Counted from the first letter of the stretch, positions 32,087 through 40,868 are shown. The stretch: 64,000 nt of DNA from Actinophytocola oryzae (GCF_004364325.1 NZ_SOCP01000001.1:682001-746000); one strand, 5' to 3'. Numbers and translations are program-made. The notes: generated from the sequence alone by a model not told the origin.

Positions 32087-32625
32087 GCGAAGATCCCCTG
32101 TGGTACGTAGAAGTCGAGCGCGTTGGTGATGACGAAGAGGACCACCGCGGCCGCGAACGCCCCGATGACCGAGAACAGCCAGGACTGGCGGCTCGCGAGG
32201 CGCAGGAAGCACAGCAGCCACACGGTCATCCCGATGAACCCGCCGATGACCATCACCAGCACACCGAGCCCGACCATCCAGCCGAGCCAGTAGGCCACCT
32301 GCCGCAGGACGGCCCCGTCGACCCGCTCGTCGTCGTCGACCGGCTCGGCAGCGGCGGAGGGCACGTCGTCGGCAGGCGGCGCCGAGGTGGGTTCGCCGAC
32401 CTCGGCGGGTACCGACGCGGGCGCCGCGACCGGGCGCCTGCGCACCAGCGTGACGACGTCCTTGACGATCACCGAGAGCGCGCAGACCGCGCCGACGATC
32501 GCGACGAACGCGGGGAACCACATCGACGCCTCGCTGAACGTGAGCGCGTCGAGCCCCGCGTACACCATGATCACGAGCGTGAGGGACGCGACCGCGAGGC
32601 TCGTCCACACGGTGCCCCGGTTCAC
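32083..32625 (-). CDS. tctB: Tripartite tricarboxylate transporter small membrane subunit TctB
   Basis: 180 residues with four hydrophobic segments (SLAVASLTLVIMVYAG, WFPAFVAIVGAVCALSVIV, LGWMVGLGVLVMVIGG, WLFSVIGAFAAAVVLFVI) split by an acidic Ala/Pro loop about 50 residues long. This is the layout of TctB, the four-helix partner of TctA. GTG 32625 overlaps the tctA stop. Confidence 0.9.
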   Translation of the reverse strand: MNRGTVWTSLAVASLTLVIMVYAGLDALTFSEASMWFPAFVAIVGAVCALSVIVKDVVTLVRRRPVAAPASVPAEVGEPTSAPPADDVPSAAAEPVDDDERVDGAVLRQVAYWLGWMVGLGVLVMVIGGFIGMTVWLLCFLRLASRQSWLFSVIGAFAAAVVLFVITNALDFYVPQGIFA

Positions 32626-34148
32626 TTCGCGCTCCCGGTCGTCTCGAGCGTGCTCTCCGTCGGCGCGGGCGCCGGCGCGGCAGGCTTGGGGCGACGCCGC
32701 AGCAGTCCTGCCGAGAGCACCGCGATGATCGCGATCCCGACGGCGACCACGCCTGGGCGGGTGAGCCAGTCGAAGTCGTAGCGGCCCATGGAGATCCACA
32801 GGTAGCGCTCCGCGGGCGGGCCGAGGACGAACCCGACCACGAACGCCGCACGCGACCAGCCCGCCTGCAGCGCGAACCAGCTGAACGCCCCGATGCCGAG
32901 CAGCATCGCGATGTCGCCCCAGTCGCGGCCGTTCTGGTACACGGCGAGGACGACGGCGGCGAACAGGAACGGCACCAGCCTGCGTGCCGGGATGAGGCAG
33001 AGCTTCGCGACGGTGTTGCGCAGCGAGAAGCACACGCCGGTGGCGAGGATGTTGGCCACGGCGAGGCTCCACACGATGGTCAGCACCACCGGCAGGTTCG
33101 CGTCGGACACCATCTCCGGACCGGGCTGCAGCCCCACGAGCACGAGCCCGCCGAGCAGTACCGCGGTCGTGCCGCTGCCGGGGATGCCGAACATGATCGC
33201 GGGGATGAGCTGGCCGCCCTCCATCGCGTTGTTCGCCGCCTCCGGCGCGATGACACCCCGGATGTCGCCCTTGCCGAACCTGTCGCGGACCCGCGCCATC
33301 CGCGCGGTCAGGCCGTAGACGATCCAGCTGACCGCGCTGCCGCCGACCCCGGGGATGGCGCCGAGCAGGGCACCCATCCCGGAGCTGCGCGCGATCAGTC
33401 CCGGTCGCTTCAGCGACTCCTTGGCGCCGTCGAACCGGCCGGTCGTCAGGTCGTCGGTGACCTGGCTGATCGGCTTGTTGCGGCGCAACAGGTCGATGAA
33501 CTCGGGCAGTGCGAAGACCGCCATCGCCACGAGTGCGATGTTGAGCCCGTCGGACAGGTACGGCCAGTCGAACGTGTAGCGGTAGTCGGCGGAGGCGGGC
33601 GCGCCGCCGACCGTGCTCAGCAGCAGCCCGAACGCGGCGGCGAGCAGGCCCTTGACCATCCGGCCCTTGGCGAGGATCGCCACCGTGCTGATGCCGAGCA
33701 GCGTGAGCATGAACAGCTCCGGCGACCCGAACGAGAGGATGAGCGGCCGGAACACCGGCAGCACCGCGAACAGCACGGCCGCGCCGATCAGTCCGCCGAG
33801 CATCGACGCGGTGAACGACGCGCCGAGCGCGACCGCCGCCTTCCCCTGTTTGGCCAGCGGGTAGCCGTCCATCACCGTGGCGCCGGCACCCGCCGAGCCG
33901 GGCACCCCGACCAGCACGGCCGGGAACGTGTCCGACGTGTGGTTCGCCGCCATGATCCCGATCATCAGCGCCATGGCCGAGCTCGGGTCCATGCCGTAGA
34001 CGAACGGCAGCAGCAGTGACATCCCGGCGACGCCGCCGAGACCGGGCACCAGCCCGACGATCAGGCCGACGAGCACGCCGAGAGCGAGGTAGCCCAGCCG
34101 TTCCAGGGTGAACAGGTCGGCCAGCGCCTGGAGAGCGATGTGGAGCAT
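32622..34148 (-). CDS. tctA: Tripartite tricarboxylate transporter large membrane subunit TctA
   Basis: 508 residues with about 12 membrane helices. The TctA signatures are present: GLVPGLGGVAGMSLLLPFVY, GIMAANHTSDTFPAVLVGVP, GMGALLGAIPGVGGSAVSW and IPAIMFGIPGSGTTAVLLGG. The two GxxPGxGG loops form the pseudo-symmetric substrate site. Moves the acid delivered by TctC, driven by the ion gradient. ATG 34148, AAGGA upstream. A strong hairpin separates it from tctC. Confidence 0.95.
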   Translation of the reverse strand: MLHIALQALADLFTLERLGYLALGVLVGLIVGLVPGLGGVAGMSLLLPFVYGMDPSSAMALMIGIMAANHTSDTFPAVLVGVPGSAGAGATVMDGYPLAKQGKAAVALGASFTASMLGGLIGAAVLFAVLPVFRPLILSFGSPELFMLTLLGISTVAILAKGRMVKGLLAAAFGLLLSTVGGAPASADYRYTFDWPYLSDGLNIALVAMAVFALPEFIDLLRRNKPISQVTDDLTTGRFDGAKESLKRPGLIARSSGMGALLGAIPGVGGSAVSWIVYGLTARMARVRDRFGKGDIRGVIAPEAANNAMEGGQLIPAIMFGIPGSGTTAVLLGGLVLVGLQPGPEMVSDANLPVVLTIVWSLAVANILATGVCFSLRNTVAKLCLIPARRLVPFLFAAVVLAVYQNGRDWGDIAMLLGIGAFSWFALQAGWSRAAFVVGFVLGPPAERYLWISMGRYDFDWLTRPGVVAVGIAIIAVLSAGLLRRRPKPAAPAPAPTESTLETTGSAK

Positions 34149-34175
34149 GGCGGTCCTTGTCCGTCAGTGAGCGGT

Positions 34176-34208
34176 CGGGCCGGCGGCGGAAGCCGCGCCG
34201 CCGGCCCG
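34176..34208 (-). promoter_or_regulatory. 13-bp perfect hairpin between tctC and tctA
   Basis: CGGGCCGGCGGCG (34176-34188) pairs perfectly with CGCCGCCGGCCCG (34196-34208), seven-base loop, no U-tract. It follows the binding-protein stop by 5 bp inside the operon. Such stems often stabilise the upstream binding-protein mRNA or partly terminate, giving excess of binding protein over membrane subunits. Confidence 0.65.
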
Positions 34209-34213
34209 AGGGC

Positions 34214-35350
34214 TCAGAACTTGTAGTCCCAGCGGTCGACCAGGTAGTCCTGCAGCCACTTGCGTGCGGCCTGGTCGGGCTTGGCCATCGCGTCGATCGC
34301 GGACGTCAGCTTGTCGCCGGTGAGCGGCTCGGCACCCTGCAGCTCGTCGTCGAGCTTCTTGCGGGCGCCCGGGTCGGCGAGGAACTTGTCGATGCCCTCC
34401 TTGACGGCCTTGACCGCCGCGTCGGGTGCGTCCTTGTGCAGCCACAGCGCCTTGGACAGCGAGTCGCTCGCGGAGACCAGCATGTTGTAGGCCTCCCAGC
34501 CGGGGCCCTCCGCCTTCTCGTCGTAGATCGACTCGTACAGCTCGGCCGGGGTCATCAGGTCGGGCAGCGTCTCCATCCGCTCGAGCTTCCCGTCCTGCAC
34601 GAGACCCGTGCTCATGATCGGCACGACCTCGCCGCCCTTGACCCGGGGCACGATGTCCTTGAGGTAGGGGAGCACGCCGATCAGCGCGACGTTGGCCTCG
34701 TTGCGGTCGAAGGCGATGTTGGCGTCCGCCGCGCCCTCGTAGCCGAACAGCGGCTTGTAGTCGACCTTCAGCAGGTCCATCGCGAGCAGCTTGCGCAGGT
34801 CGCCACCCGACGGTGCCTGTCCCGCGAACACCAGCGGCACCTTCGCGCCGCCGACGATGCCCTCCGGCTTGGTGATACCGGTGTCGGACCGGACGTAGAT
34901 CGCCGCACCGGCAGGCACGCCGAAGAGCGGGATCATGTCGGCGAACTCGAACTTCACCGCAGGGTCCTGCACGACGTAGGAGGAGTGGGTCGCGCCGGAG
35001 GAGACCAGGATCGTGGTGCCGTCGTGCGGCTCACGTTCGGCGAAGTAGTTGGCGCCGGTGATGCCGCCCGCGCCGCCCCGGTTCTCGACGTAGACACTGG
35101 GGTTGCCGGGGATGTACTGCTGCAGCAGGGGAGCGAGCAGGCGGGCGGTGGTGTCCGCGCCGCCGCCCGGGGCGAACGGCACGAGCAGCTTGATCTTCTT
35201 GCCGTCGTAGTAGGGGCCGTCCCCGGAGCTCTCGCCGCCGAAGTCCGCGCCACACGCGGTGAGGGTGAACGCCACGATCGTCGTGAGGGCGACCAGGCGT
35301 GCTCGCCGGGTGCGCCCACCGAGCCACCGAGCACCTTTGCCCTGTAACAC
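34214..35350 (-). CDS. tctC: Tripartite tricarboxylate transporter substrate-binding lipoprotein TctC (Bug family)
   Basis: 378 residues from GTG 35350 (AGGAG five bases upstream). Signal RLVALTTIVAFTLTAC with lipobox Cys33, so lipid-anchored. Bug-family fold: KIKLLVPFAPGGGADTTARL, VYVENRGGAGGITGANYFA, ATHSSYVVQD and YKPLFGYEGAADANIAF. Binds the carboxylate outside the membrane and passes it to TctAB. It lies 19 bp after MmgE/PrpD 5 in the operon. Confidence 0.93.
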   Translation of the reverse strand: MLQGKGARWLGGRTRRARLVALTTIVAFTLTACGADFGGESSGDGPYYDGKKIKLLVPFAPGGGADTTARLLAPLLQQYIPGNPSVYVENRGGAGGITGANYFAEREPHDGTTILVSSGATHSSYVVQDPAVKFEFADMIPLFGVPAGAAIYVRSDTGITKPEGIVGGAKVPLVFAGQAPSGGDLRKLLAMDLLKVDYKPLFGYEGAADANIAFDRNEANVALIGVLPYLKDIVPRVKGGEVVPIMSTGLVQDGKLERMETLPDLMTPAELYESIYDEKAEGPGWEAYNMLVSASDSLSKALWLHKDAPDAAVKAVKEGIDKFLADPGARKKLDDELQGAEPLTGDKLTSAIDAMAKPDQAARKWLQDYLVDRWDYKF

Positions 35351-35369
35351 GGTAACTCCTATCTTCTTG

Positions 35370-36746
35370 CTACTGGATGTGCCTGTCGCCGCGGAGGATC
35401 CCCGCGAGTTCGTCCACATCGGACAGTTCGGCGACGCCCGCGACCAGTCCGGCGAACCGGTCCCGGTCGGCGTCGCCCAGTACGTCCCTGGTGCACGAGG
35501 TGAACTTGCGCCGGATGTCGTCGTCGGTCAGTGCCGTCTCCTGGGTCCGGCCGCGCGGACGTTCCATCCGTACCTGCCGGGTGGCGCCGTCCGCGAGCGT
35601 GAGGTGTACTTCCGCGGCGAAGTGCTCCGGCCCGAGGCGGTCTTCCGGCAGCGGGTGGCCGCGCACCACCGACCGCGTCGCGACGACGTCGGCGTCGGTG
35701 ATGGCCGACGGCGTGAAGTCGTCGATGCGGACCTCGCCCCTGGTGAGCGCGAGCGCGACCGTGTGCTGGAGGCTGAACTTCGCGTCGAGCGGGTTGTCGG
35801 GGCCTGGCCGGTCGAGATGGGCGAAGCGTCGGGGGTGGATGTAGGCGTCGACGCGCGCGACGCGCTCGTCCCGGCCGAGGCCGTCGTGCAGCGTGATGGC
35901 CGCGTCGACGGCCGCGTGCGTGCCGCCGCAGCAGGGGTGGAGCTTGATCGCGATACCCGGGTCGTCGAGGTCCCACGGCGCGCCGAGGTGCCCGGTGGTC
36001 TCGGCGAGGTCGAAGTTGCCCACCCCGTTGAACACGGTCGCGAAGCCCTGGGCCTCCTCGAACGCGGACGGCTTCGCGGTGGCGCCCGCGGCGACCAGGT
36101 TCGCGCACTGGACGCCGCTCTGGGCGGCACGGCCGACCTGGAGGGGCTTGGCCATCGTGCCGAAGCTGGACTTGAGCCCCGACGACATCGCCGTGGCCAT
36201 GCCCAGCGCGGTCGCGCACTGCTCCGCGTCCATGCCGACGAGCTTGGCGACCGCCGCGGCGGCGCCGAAGACCCCGAGCGTCGCGGTGGGGTGCCAGCCC
36301 TTGTCGTAGTGGACGAAGTTGACGCCCCTGGCGATCTTGGTGGTGATCTCGACACCGACGCAGAACGCGAGGAGCAGGTCCTTCCCGGTGGCCCCGTGGG
36401 CCTCGGCCGCCGCGAACGCGGCGGGCAGGACCGCGACGGTGGGGTGGCCGCCCTGGGTGTGGCTGACGTCGTCGAAGTCGAGTGCGTGCCCGACGGAGGC
36501 GTTGACGAACGCCGCGGTCTCCGGCGTGGCGCGCCTGCCGAGGCCGACGAGGCTGGCCGTGCCGGTGCTGTCCTTGCCCGCGTAGGCGTCCACCACCGAC
36601 GTGATGGGCTGTCCGAGCGCGGCGAGGGTGACGCCCCAGCAGTCGAGCATGCTCCTGGTCGCCGTCGCGATCGCGGCGGGCGGTAGGTCGTCGAACGTCG
36701 CGGCCGAAACCCACCGGCCGAGAACCTGGGACACGGTCTCCGTCAC
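35370..36746 (-). CDS. MmgE/PrpD family protein 5, first gene of the array
   Basis: 458 residues with intact blocks: GHALDFDDVSHTQGGHPT, KGWHPTATLGVFG, GTMAKPLQVGRAAQSG and the lid KLHPCCGGTHAA. GTG 36746 has AGGAG upstream. It heads the 20-kb minus-strand array and lies just downstream of operator-like site D, so it should be the first gene induced. Family options are 2-methylcitrate dehydratase, cis-aconitate decarboxylase or a related lyase; the sequence does not decide. Confidence 0.9.
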   Translation of the reverse strand: MTETVSQVLGRWVSAATFDDLPPAAIATATRSMLDCWGVTLAALGQPITSVVDAYAGKDSTGTASLVGLGRRATPETAAFVNASVGHALDFDDVSHTQGGHPTVAVLPAAFAAAEAHGATGKDLLLAFCVGVEITTKIARGVNFVHYDKGWHPTATLGVFGAAAAVAKLVGMDAEQCATALGMATAMSSGLKSSFGTMAKPLQVGRAAQSGVQCANLVAAGATAKPSAFEEAQGFATVFNGVGNFDLAETTGHLGAPWDLDDPGIAIKLHPCCGGTHAAVDAAITLHDGLGRDERVARVDAYIHPRRFAHLDRPGPDNPLDAKFSLQHTVALALTRGEVRIDDFTPSAITDADVVATRSVVRGHPLPEDRLGPEHFAAEVHLTLADGATRQVRMERPRGRTQETALTDDDIRRKFTSCTRDVLGDADRDRFAGLVAGVAELSDVDELAGILRGDRHIQ

Positions 36747-36791
36747 GAGCGCTCCTAGCGAGGAGTCGGCGGTCCCCCGATGTGCCGCTAT

Positions 36792-36822
36792 CTACATTGA
36801 CAACATTGATTGACTACATTGA
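36792..36822. promoter_or_regulatory. Operator-like site D (CATTGA repeats), promoter region of the array
   Basis: Three CATTGA copies at 36795, 36804 and 36817; CTACATTGA is repeated exactly 22 bp apart (36792 and 36814). On the minus strand the middle copy reads ATCAATGTTG, identical to a half-site in site A, and the third ATCAATGTAG. It lies 46-76 bp upstream of MmgE/PrpD 5. Confidence 0.6.
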
Positions 36823-36961
36823 TTCCGTCGATGCACTTAATCATGCTGCGTTCCCGCGCGTCAAGACACGAGTTCCTCAATGGACGAAGGTGGCGCAGGG
36901 TGCCGGACCGGCTACGACCAGGCGGATCGGACAAACGACGACGGACCCGGCACACACGCGA

Positions 36962-36995
36962 GACGGGCACCTCCCCTCGCGGCAAGGTGCCCGTC
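36962..36995 (-). terminator. Terminator-type hairpin after the PLP decarboxylase
   Basis: GACGGGCACCT (36962-36972) pairs perfectly with AGGTGCCCGTC (36985-36995). Located 24 bp beyond the decarboxylase stop, it separates that operon from the MmgE/PrpD array on the same strand. Confidence 0.7.
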
Positions 36996-37018
36996 ACTGT
37001 CCCGAGTGGACTACGGAG

Positions 37019-38380
37019 TCATGGTCGCGCGGCGTCGTGGATGATCTCCAGCACCTCGTCCACATGCGACTTGTGCGTGCGGAAGCTCAGCACGCACAGG
37101 CGGATCGTGTGCCTGCCGTCCAGGCGGGTGCTCGACAGGTACGCGCGGCGGGTGTCGTTGACGCGGGAGAGCAGCCGCGCGGTGGCGGCGTCGCCGTCGG
37201 GAGAGCGGAAGACGGACACGGTCAGGTCCGGGGCGAGCGGCACCTCGAGGTTCGGGTCGGCCGACAGCGCCTCGTGGACGTGGGCGGACAGGTCGAGCTT
37301 CTCGTCCAGCTCACGCCGGAAGGCGTCCACGCCGTGCAGGTGCAGCGGCAGCCACAGCCGCAGGCCGCGGTAGCCGCGGGTCAGCTCCGGGCCGAGGTCG
37401 GCGGCGTCGGGCCACGTGTCACGGTCGAGGTCCTGCAGGTACTCGCCCGTGGCGGTGTGCGCGGCGCGTAGACGGGCCTGGTCGCGGACCAGCAGCACGC
37501 CGGTGCCGAACGGCAGGAACAGGCCCTTGTGCGGGTCGAGTGCGATCGAGTCGGCGCCCGTGATGCCTGCGAGCACCTCCCGGCCGCGCGTGGTCAGCTG
37601 GAACGCGCCGCCGTACGCGCCGTCGACGTGGAACCACAGGTCCTCGCGGCGGGCGAGGTCACCGGCCGCCGCGAGCGGGTCGACGGTGCCGGTGCTCGTC
37701 GTGCCCGCCGTGGCGACCAGCAGGAACGGCCGCCTGCCCCCGGCGCGGTCACGCTCGATCATCTCGGCCGCCGCGGGCACGTCGAGGCGTAGGTCGGCGT
37801 CCACGGGGACGATCCGGACCTGGTCGGCGGTCATGCCCGCGATGCGTGCGGCCTTGGCCACGCAGTAGTGCGCCTGCGCCGTGACGTACAGCGTGCCGCG
37901 CGGGTCGGGGCCGCCCAGCCGGTCCTCGCGTGCGGCGTGCAGCGCGGCGAGCGTGGCGATCGACGCGCCGGAGGTGAACACGCCGCCCGCGGGGGCGGGC
38001 AGGTCGAACACGTCGCACAGCCAGCGGATCACGCTCTGCTCGATCGCCGCGAGCGCCGGTGCGGGTCCCGCGATGCCCGTGTACCTGTTGACCGTCTGGG
38101 ACAGGAACTCGGCGAGCGCGGAGCTGTACAGGCCACCCGCGGGGAAGTACGCGAAGTAACGCGGACCGGCGGTCTCGATCGCCCGGCTCGCGGCATCGCC
38201 GAACCTGGCCAGCAGGTCGGCGAGGTCCCCGGGCCCCTCGGGTGGCGGCGCGAGGAGGTCGGCTGGCACGGGTGCGTCGTGCGCACTGGCCGGCGCGTCC
38301 TCGAGGCCGCTCACGAAGTCGTCGACGAACGCGGTCGCTGCCGCGGTCCAGGCCTGCCTGGTCTGCCGGTCGGGTTCCAT
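37019..38380 (-). CDS. PLP-dependent group II decarboxylase (aromatic amino acid decarboxylase-like)
   Basis: 453 residues. PLP fold type I motifs: TSGASIATLAALHAARE, TAQAHYCVAKAARI, ATAGTTSTGTVDPL, WFHVDGAYGG (Asp to the pyridine N) and SIALDPHKGLFLPFG with the Schiff-base Lys. N-terminal YFAYFPAGGLYSSALAEFL fits DDC/tyrosine/tryptophan decarboxylases. Removes CO2 from an L-amino acid to give an amine. Nine bp after an AraC-family gene in the same direction, so it is probably that regulator's target. Confidence 0.92.
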   Translation of the reverse strand: MEPDRQTRQAWTAAATAFVDDFVSGLEDAPASAHDAPVPADLLAPPPEGPGDLADLLARFGDAASRAIETAGPRYFAYFPAGGLYSSALAEFLSQTVNRYTGIAGPAPALAAIEQSVIRWLCDVFDLPAPAGGVFTSGASIATLAALHAAREDRLGGPDPRGTLYVTAQAHYCVAKAARIAGMTADQVRIVPVDADLRLDVPAAAEMIERDRAGGRRPFLLVATAGTTSTGTVDPLAAAGDLARREDLWFHVDGAYGGAFQLTTRGREVLAGITGADSIALDPHKGLFLPFGTGVLLVRDQARLRAAHTATGEYLQDLDRDTWPDAADLGPELTRGYRGLRLWLPLHLHGVDAFRRELDEKLDLSAHVHEALSADPNLEVPLAPDLTVSVFRSPDGDAATARLLSRVNDTRRAYLSSTRLDGRHTIRLCVLSFRTHKSHVDEVLEIIHDAARP

Positions 38381-38389
38381 GACGCGACG

Positions 38390-39214
38390 CTAGGGACCGG
38401 CGGGTCCCCGGGCTTGAACGTTATTGCGCTGGTAGCGGCCCGGCGTGAGCCCGACGAGCCTGCGGAAGTGACGCGAGAGGTGCGACTGGTCGGCGAACCC
38501 GACGGCGACCGCCACCTCTGCGGCGGGCACCCCGTCGTCCAGCAGCACCCGTGCCCTGCGGACGCGCAGCTGGTTGAGGTAGGCGTGCGGTGGCAGCCCG
38601 TAGCGGGCGCGGAAGGCCCGCAGCAGCGCGAACCGGCTCGTGCCGACCGTGGCCGCCAGCTCGCCGAGGCTCGGCGGGTCGACCAGCCTGGCCTGCAGGA
38701 GGTCGCGGACCGCTGCCACCTCACGGGTGCCGCCCGAGGGCTCCACCACGCGCCGCCCGCCGCCGTAGCCCTGCCACAGCAGGGAAAGCGCCGTCGTCAG
38801 CAGTGTCTCCGACGCGAGCCGGTCCGCCGACTCGGCCGCCAGGTGGGCCTGCCCGATGACCGCGGCGGCCTCGGGGTCGGCCACGATCGGCCGCGTGAAC
38901 CACGGGTCCGGGCACCCGGTCGCGGCGGCCACCACCTCGACGCTCGGGTAGAACACCCGGTACGCCCAGCCGACGTCGTCGACCGGACCGCCGGTGTGCA
39001 CCTCCTCCGGGTTGAGCAGTACGACCCCACCCGCCGAGACGAGGTGCCGCGCGCCGCCGACCCACAGGTCCTCGGTCCCGGCCCGCACGACCCCGAGCGC
39101 GAACGTCTCGTGCGTGTGCCGGGTGAACCCGTGCCGCACGAACCTGGCGCGCATGAGGTCGACCCCGGATACGGCGGGGTGCCTCCAGTAGTGCGCGACG
39201 TCCTCCCACTCCAC
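38390..39214 (-). CDS. AraC-family transcriptional regulator
   Basis: 274 residues: an N-terminal cupin sensor (HTHETFALGVVRAGTEDLWV, LLNPEEVHTG) and a C-terminal pair of HTH motifs (SLGELAATVGTSRFALLRAF and AEVAVAVGFADQSHLSRHFR), ending TPGRYQRNN. Placed immediately before the PLP decarboxylase and divergent from GH43. The start is GTG 39214; the first residues MEWEDVAHYWRHP are typical. Confidence 0.92.
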   Translation of the reverse strand: MEWEDVAHYWRHPAVSGVDLMRARFVRHGFTRHTHETFALGVVRAGTEDLWVGGARHLVSAGGVVLLNPEEVHTGGPVDDVGWAYRVFYPSVEVVAAATGCPDPWFTRPIVADPEAAAVIGQAHLAAESADRLASETLLTTALSLLWQGYGGGRRVVEPSGGTREVAAVRDLLQARLVDPPSLGELAATVGTSRFALLRAFRARYGLPPHAYLNQLRVRRARVLLDDGVPAAEVAVAVGFADQSHLSRHFRRLVGLTPGRYQRNNVQARGPAGP

Positions 39215-39305
39215 GCCGTCAGGCTAACCGCCGAATTCGTTCAGTGGCTTGACTTTCTCGCGGATCTGGACACCACCCGCCGGACCGTGGTGAGATCGGG
39301 CACAC

Positions 39306-39329
39306 GGCTTTTACAACGATGTAAAAGCC
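39306..39329. promoter_or_regulatory. 24-bp LacI-type operator upstream of GH43
   Basis: Perfect 10-base arms GGCTTTTACA and TGTAAAAGCC around ACGA. The inner TTTACAACGATGTAAA resembles LacI-family operators found upstream of actinomycete glycosidase genes. It ends 10-50 bp before the GH43 start. No LacI gene is present in the window. Confidence 0.65.
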
Positions 39330-39377
39330 GGTCCGGTCGTGTTCGTGCCCGCAGTGCGTTGCAGATTGGACGAGACG

Positions 39378-40868
39378 TTGAGAACCCACAGGCGTATCAG
39401 CGTGATCATGGCGGTGCTGGTCGGCCTCGTGGCCGCGGCCGCCCCGTCCGGGGCCGCGCCCCGACTGCCCGAGTACTCCACCGCCGAGGCGGGCAACCCG
39501 TTCGTGGACGGCTGGTACGCCGACCCCGACACCGCGATCTACGACAACCAGTACTGGGTGTTCCCGACCTCGTCGCGGGTGTACGAGGAACAGACCTACC
39601 TGGACGCCTTCTCCTCGCCGGACCTGGTGAACTGGACGAAACACCCGAACGTCCTCACGATCGCCAACGTGTCGTGGGCACGCAAGGCCGTCTGGGCACC
39701 CGCCCCGGTTGCCCGCAACGGGAAGTACTACCTGTACTTCGCCGCCAACGACATCCAGAGCGACAACGAGGTGGGCGGCATCGGTGTCGCGGTCGCAGAC
39801 CGGCCGGAGGGCCCGTACGTCGACGCGATCGGCAGGCCGCTCATCGGGCGGTTCGTCAACGGCGCCCAACCCATCGACCAGGACGTGTTCGTCGACTCGG
39901 ACGGCCGCGCGTACCTGTACTACGGCGGCTGGGGCCACGCGAACGTGGTGCGCCTGAACAACGACATGACGAGCCTCGGCACGTTCGACGACGGCACCAC
40001 GTACAAGGAGATCACGCCGCAGAACTACGTCGAGGGCCCGCAGATGTTCAAGCGCGGCGGCAAGTACTACCTCATGTGGTCCGAGGGCGGCTGGACCGGC
40101 CCGAACTACGCGGTGTCCTACGGCATGTCCGACTCGCCGACCGGCCCGTTCACGCGGATCGCGAAGGTGCTGAGCCAGGATGCCGCCGTGGCAAGGGGTT
40201 CCGGCCACAACTCGGTGATCAACGTGCCGGGCACGGACATCTGGTACATCGTCTACCACCGCCGCCCGCTCAACCTGACCGACGCCAACCAGCGCCAGGT
40301 GAGCTACGACCGGATGTACTTCAACCCCGACGGCACGATCAAGCCGGTCACCATGCTGGTGAAGGACAACTTCGCCGACCGCAACGCGATCGGCTGGAAG
40401 ACCTGGGGCGGTTCGTGGTCAGCGGCGGGCGGAACCTACACGGCCTCGTCGTCCGCGGGCGGGAAGGCGTTGCTGGAGACCAACTTCGGCGACCTCGTCT
40501 ACGACGCGAACGTGACGCTCCGGTCCGGGAGCGGCGACGGCGGCGTCGTGTTCCGGGTGACCCAGCCGGCCACCGGGGTGGACAGCTACCGGGGCTACTA
40601 CGCGGGCATCAGCGCCGCGGGCCGGGTCGTGCTCGGCAGGGCGAACAACGGCTGGACACCACTGGCGTCGGCGCCGATGACCGTCCGCCTCGGCACCGCG
40701 TACCACCTCCGCGTCGAGGCGGTCGGCTCGTCGATCCGCGTGTACGTGGACGATCTGGCGACCCCGAAGGTGGCGGTGACCGACACCGCCTACACCTCCG
40801 GCGCGAACGGGGTGCGGGTGTTCAACGTCAGCGCGGACTTCGACGACGTCGCCATCGCCCACCGCTAG
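39378..40868 (+). CDS. Secreted glycoside hydrolase family 43 with C-terminal LamG/DUF1080-like domain
   Basis: About 496 residues from TTG 39378, which gives a clean signal peptide (HRRISVIMAVLVGLVAAAAPSGAA); GTG 39339 is an alternative. Five-bladed propeller motifs: WYADPDTAIYDNQYW (catalytic base Asp), DQDVFVDSDGRAYLYYG (pKa-modulating Asp) and VEGPQMFKRGGKYYL (acid Glu). Residues from about 340 form a jelly-roll (DNFADRNAIGWKTWGG to FDDVAIAHR) that may bind polysaccharide. Likely arabinofuranosidase/xylosidase or galactanase. The LacI-type site upstream indicates sugar-responsive repression. Confidence 0.9.
   Translation: MRTHRRISVIMAVLVGLVAAAAPSGAAPRLPEYSTAEAGNPFVDGWYADPDTAIYDNQYWVFPTSSRVYEEQTYLDAFSSPDLVNWTKHPNVLTIANVSWARKAVWAPAPVARNGKYYLYFAANDIQSDNEVGGIGVAVADRPEGPYVDAIGRPLIGRFVNGAQPIDQDVFVDSDGRAYLYYGGWGHANVVRLNNDMTSLGTFDDGTTYKEITPQNYVEGPQMFKRGGKYYLMWSEGGWTGPNYAVSYGMSDSPTGPFTRIAKVLSQDAAVARGSGHNSVINVPGTDIWYIVYHRRPLNLTDANQRQVSYDRMYFNPDGTIKPVTMLVKDNFADRNAIGWKTWGGSWSAAGGTYTASSSAGGKALLETNFGDLVYDANVTLRSGSGDGGVVFRVTQPATGVDSYRGYYAGISAAGRVVLGRANNGWTPLASAPMTVRLGTAYHLRVEAVGSSIRVYVDDLATPKVAVTDTAYTSGANGVRVFNVSADFDDVAIAHR

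Noticed and set aside
16023..36746. A propionate methylcitrate (prp) cycle locus
   Set aside because: No active citrate/methylcitrate synthase, methylisocitrate lyase (prpB) or prpF is present; the only citrate-synthase fold lacks catalytic residues.
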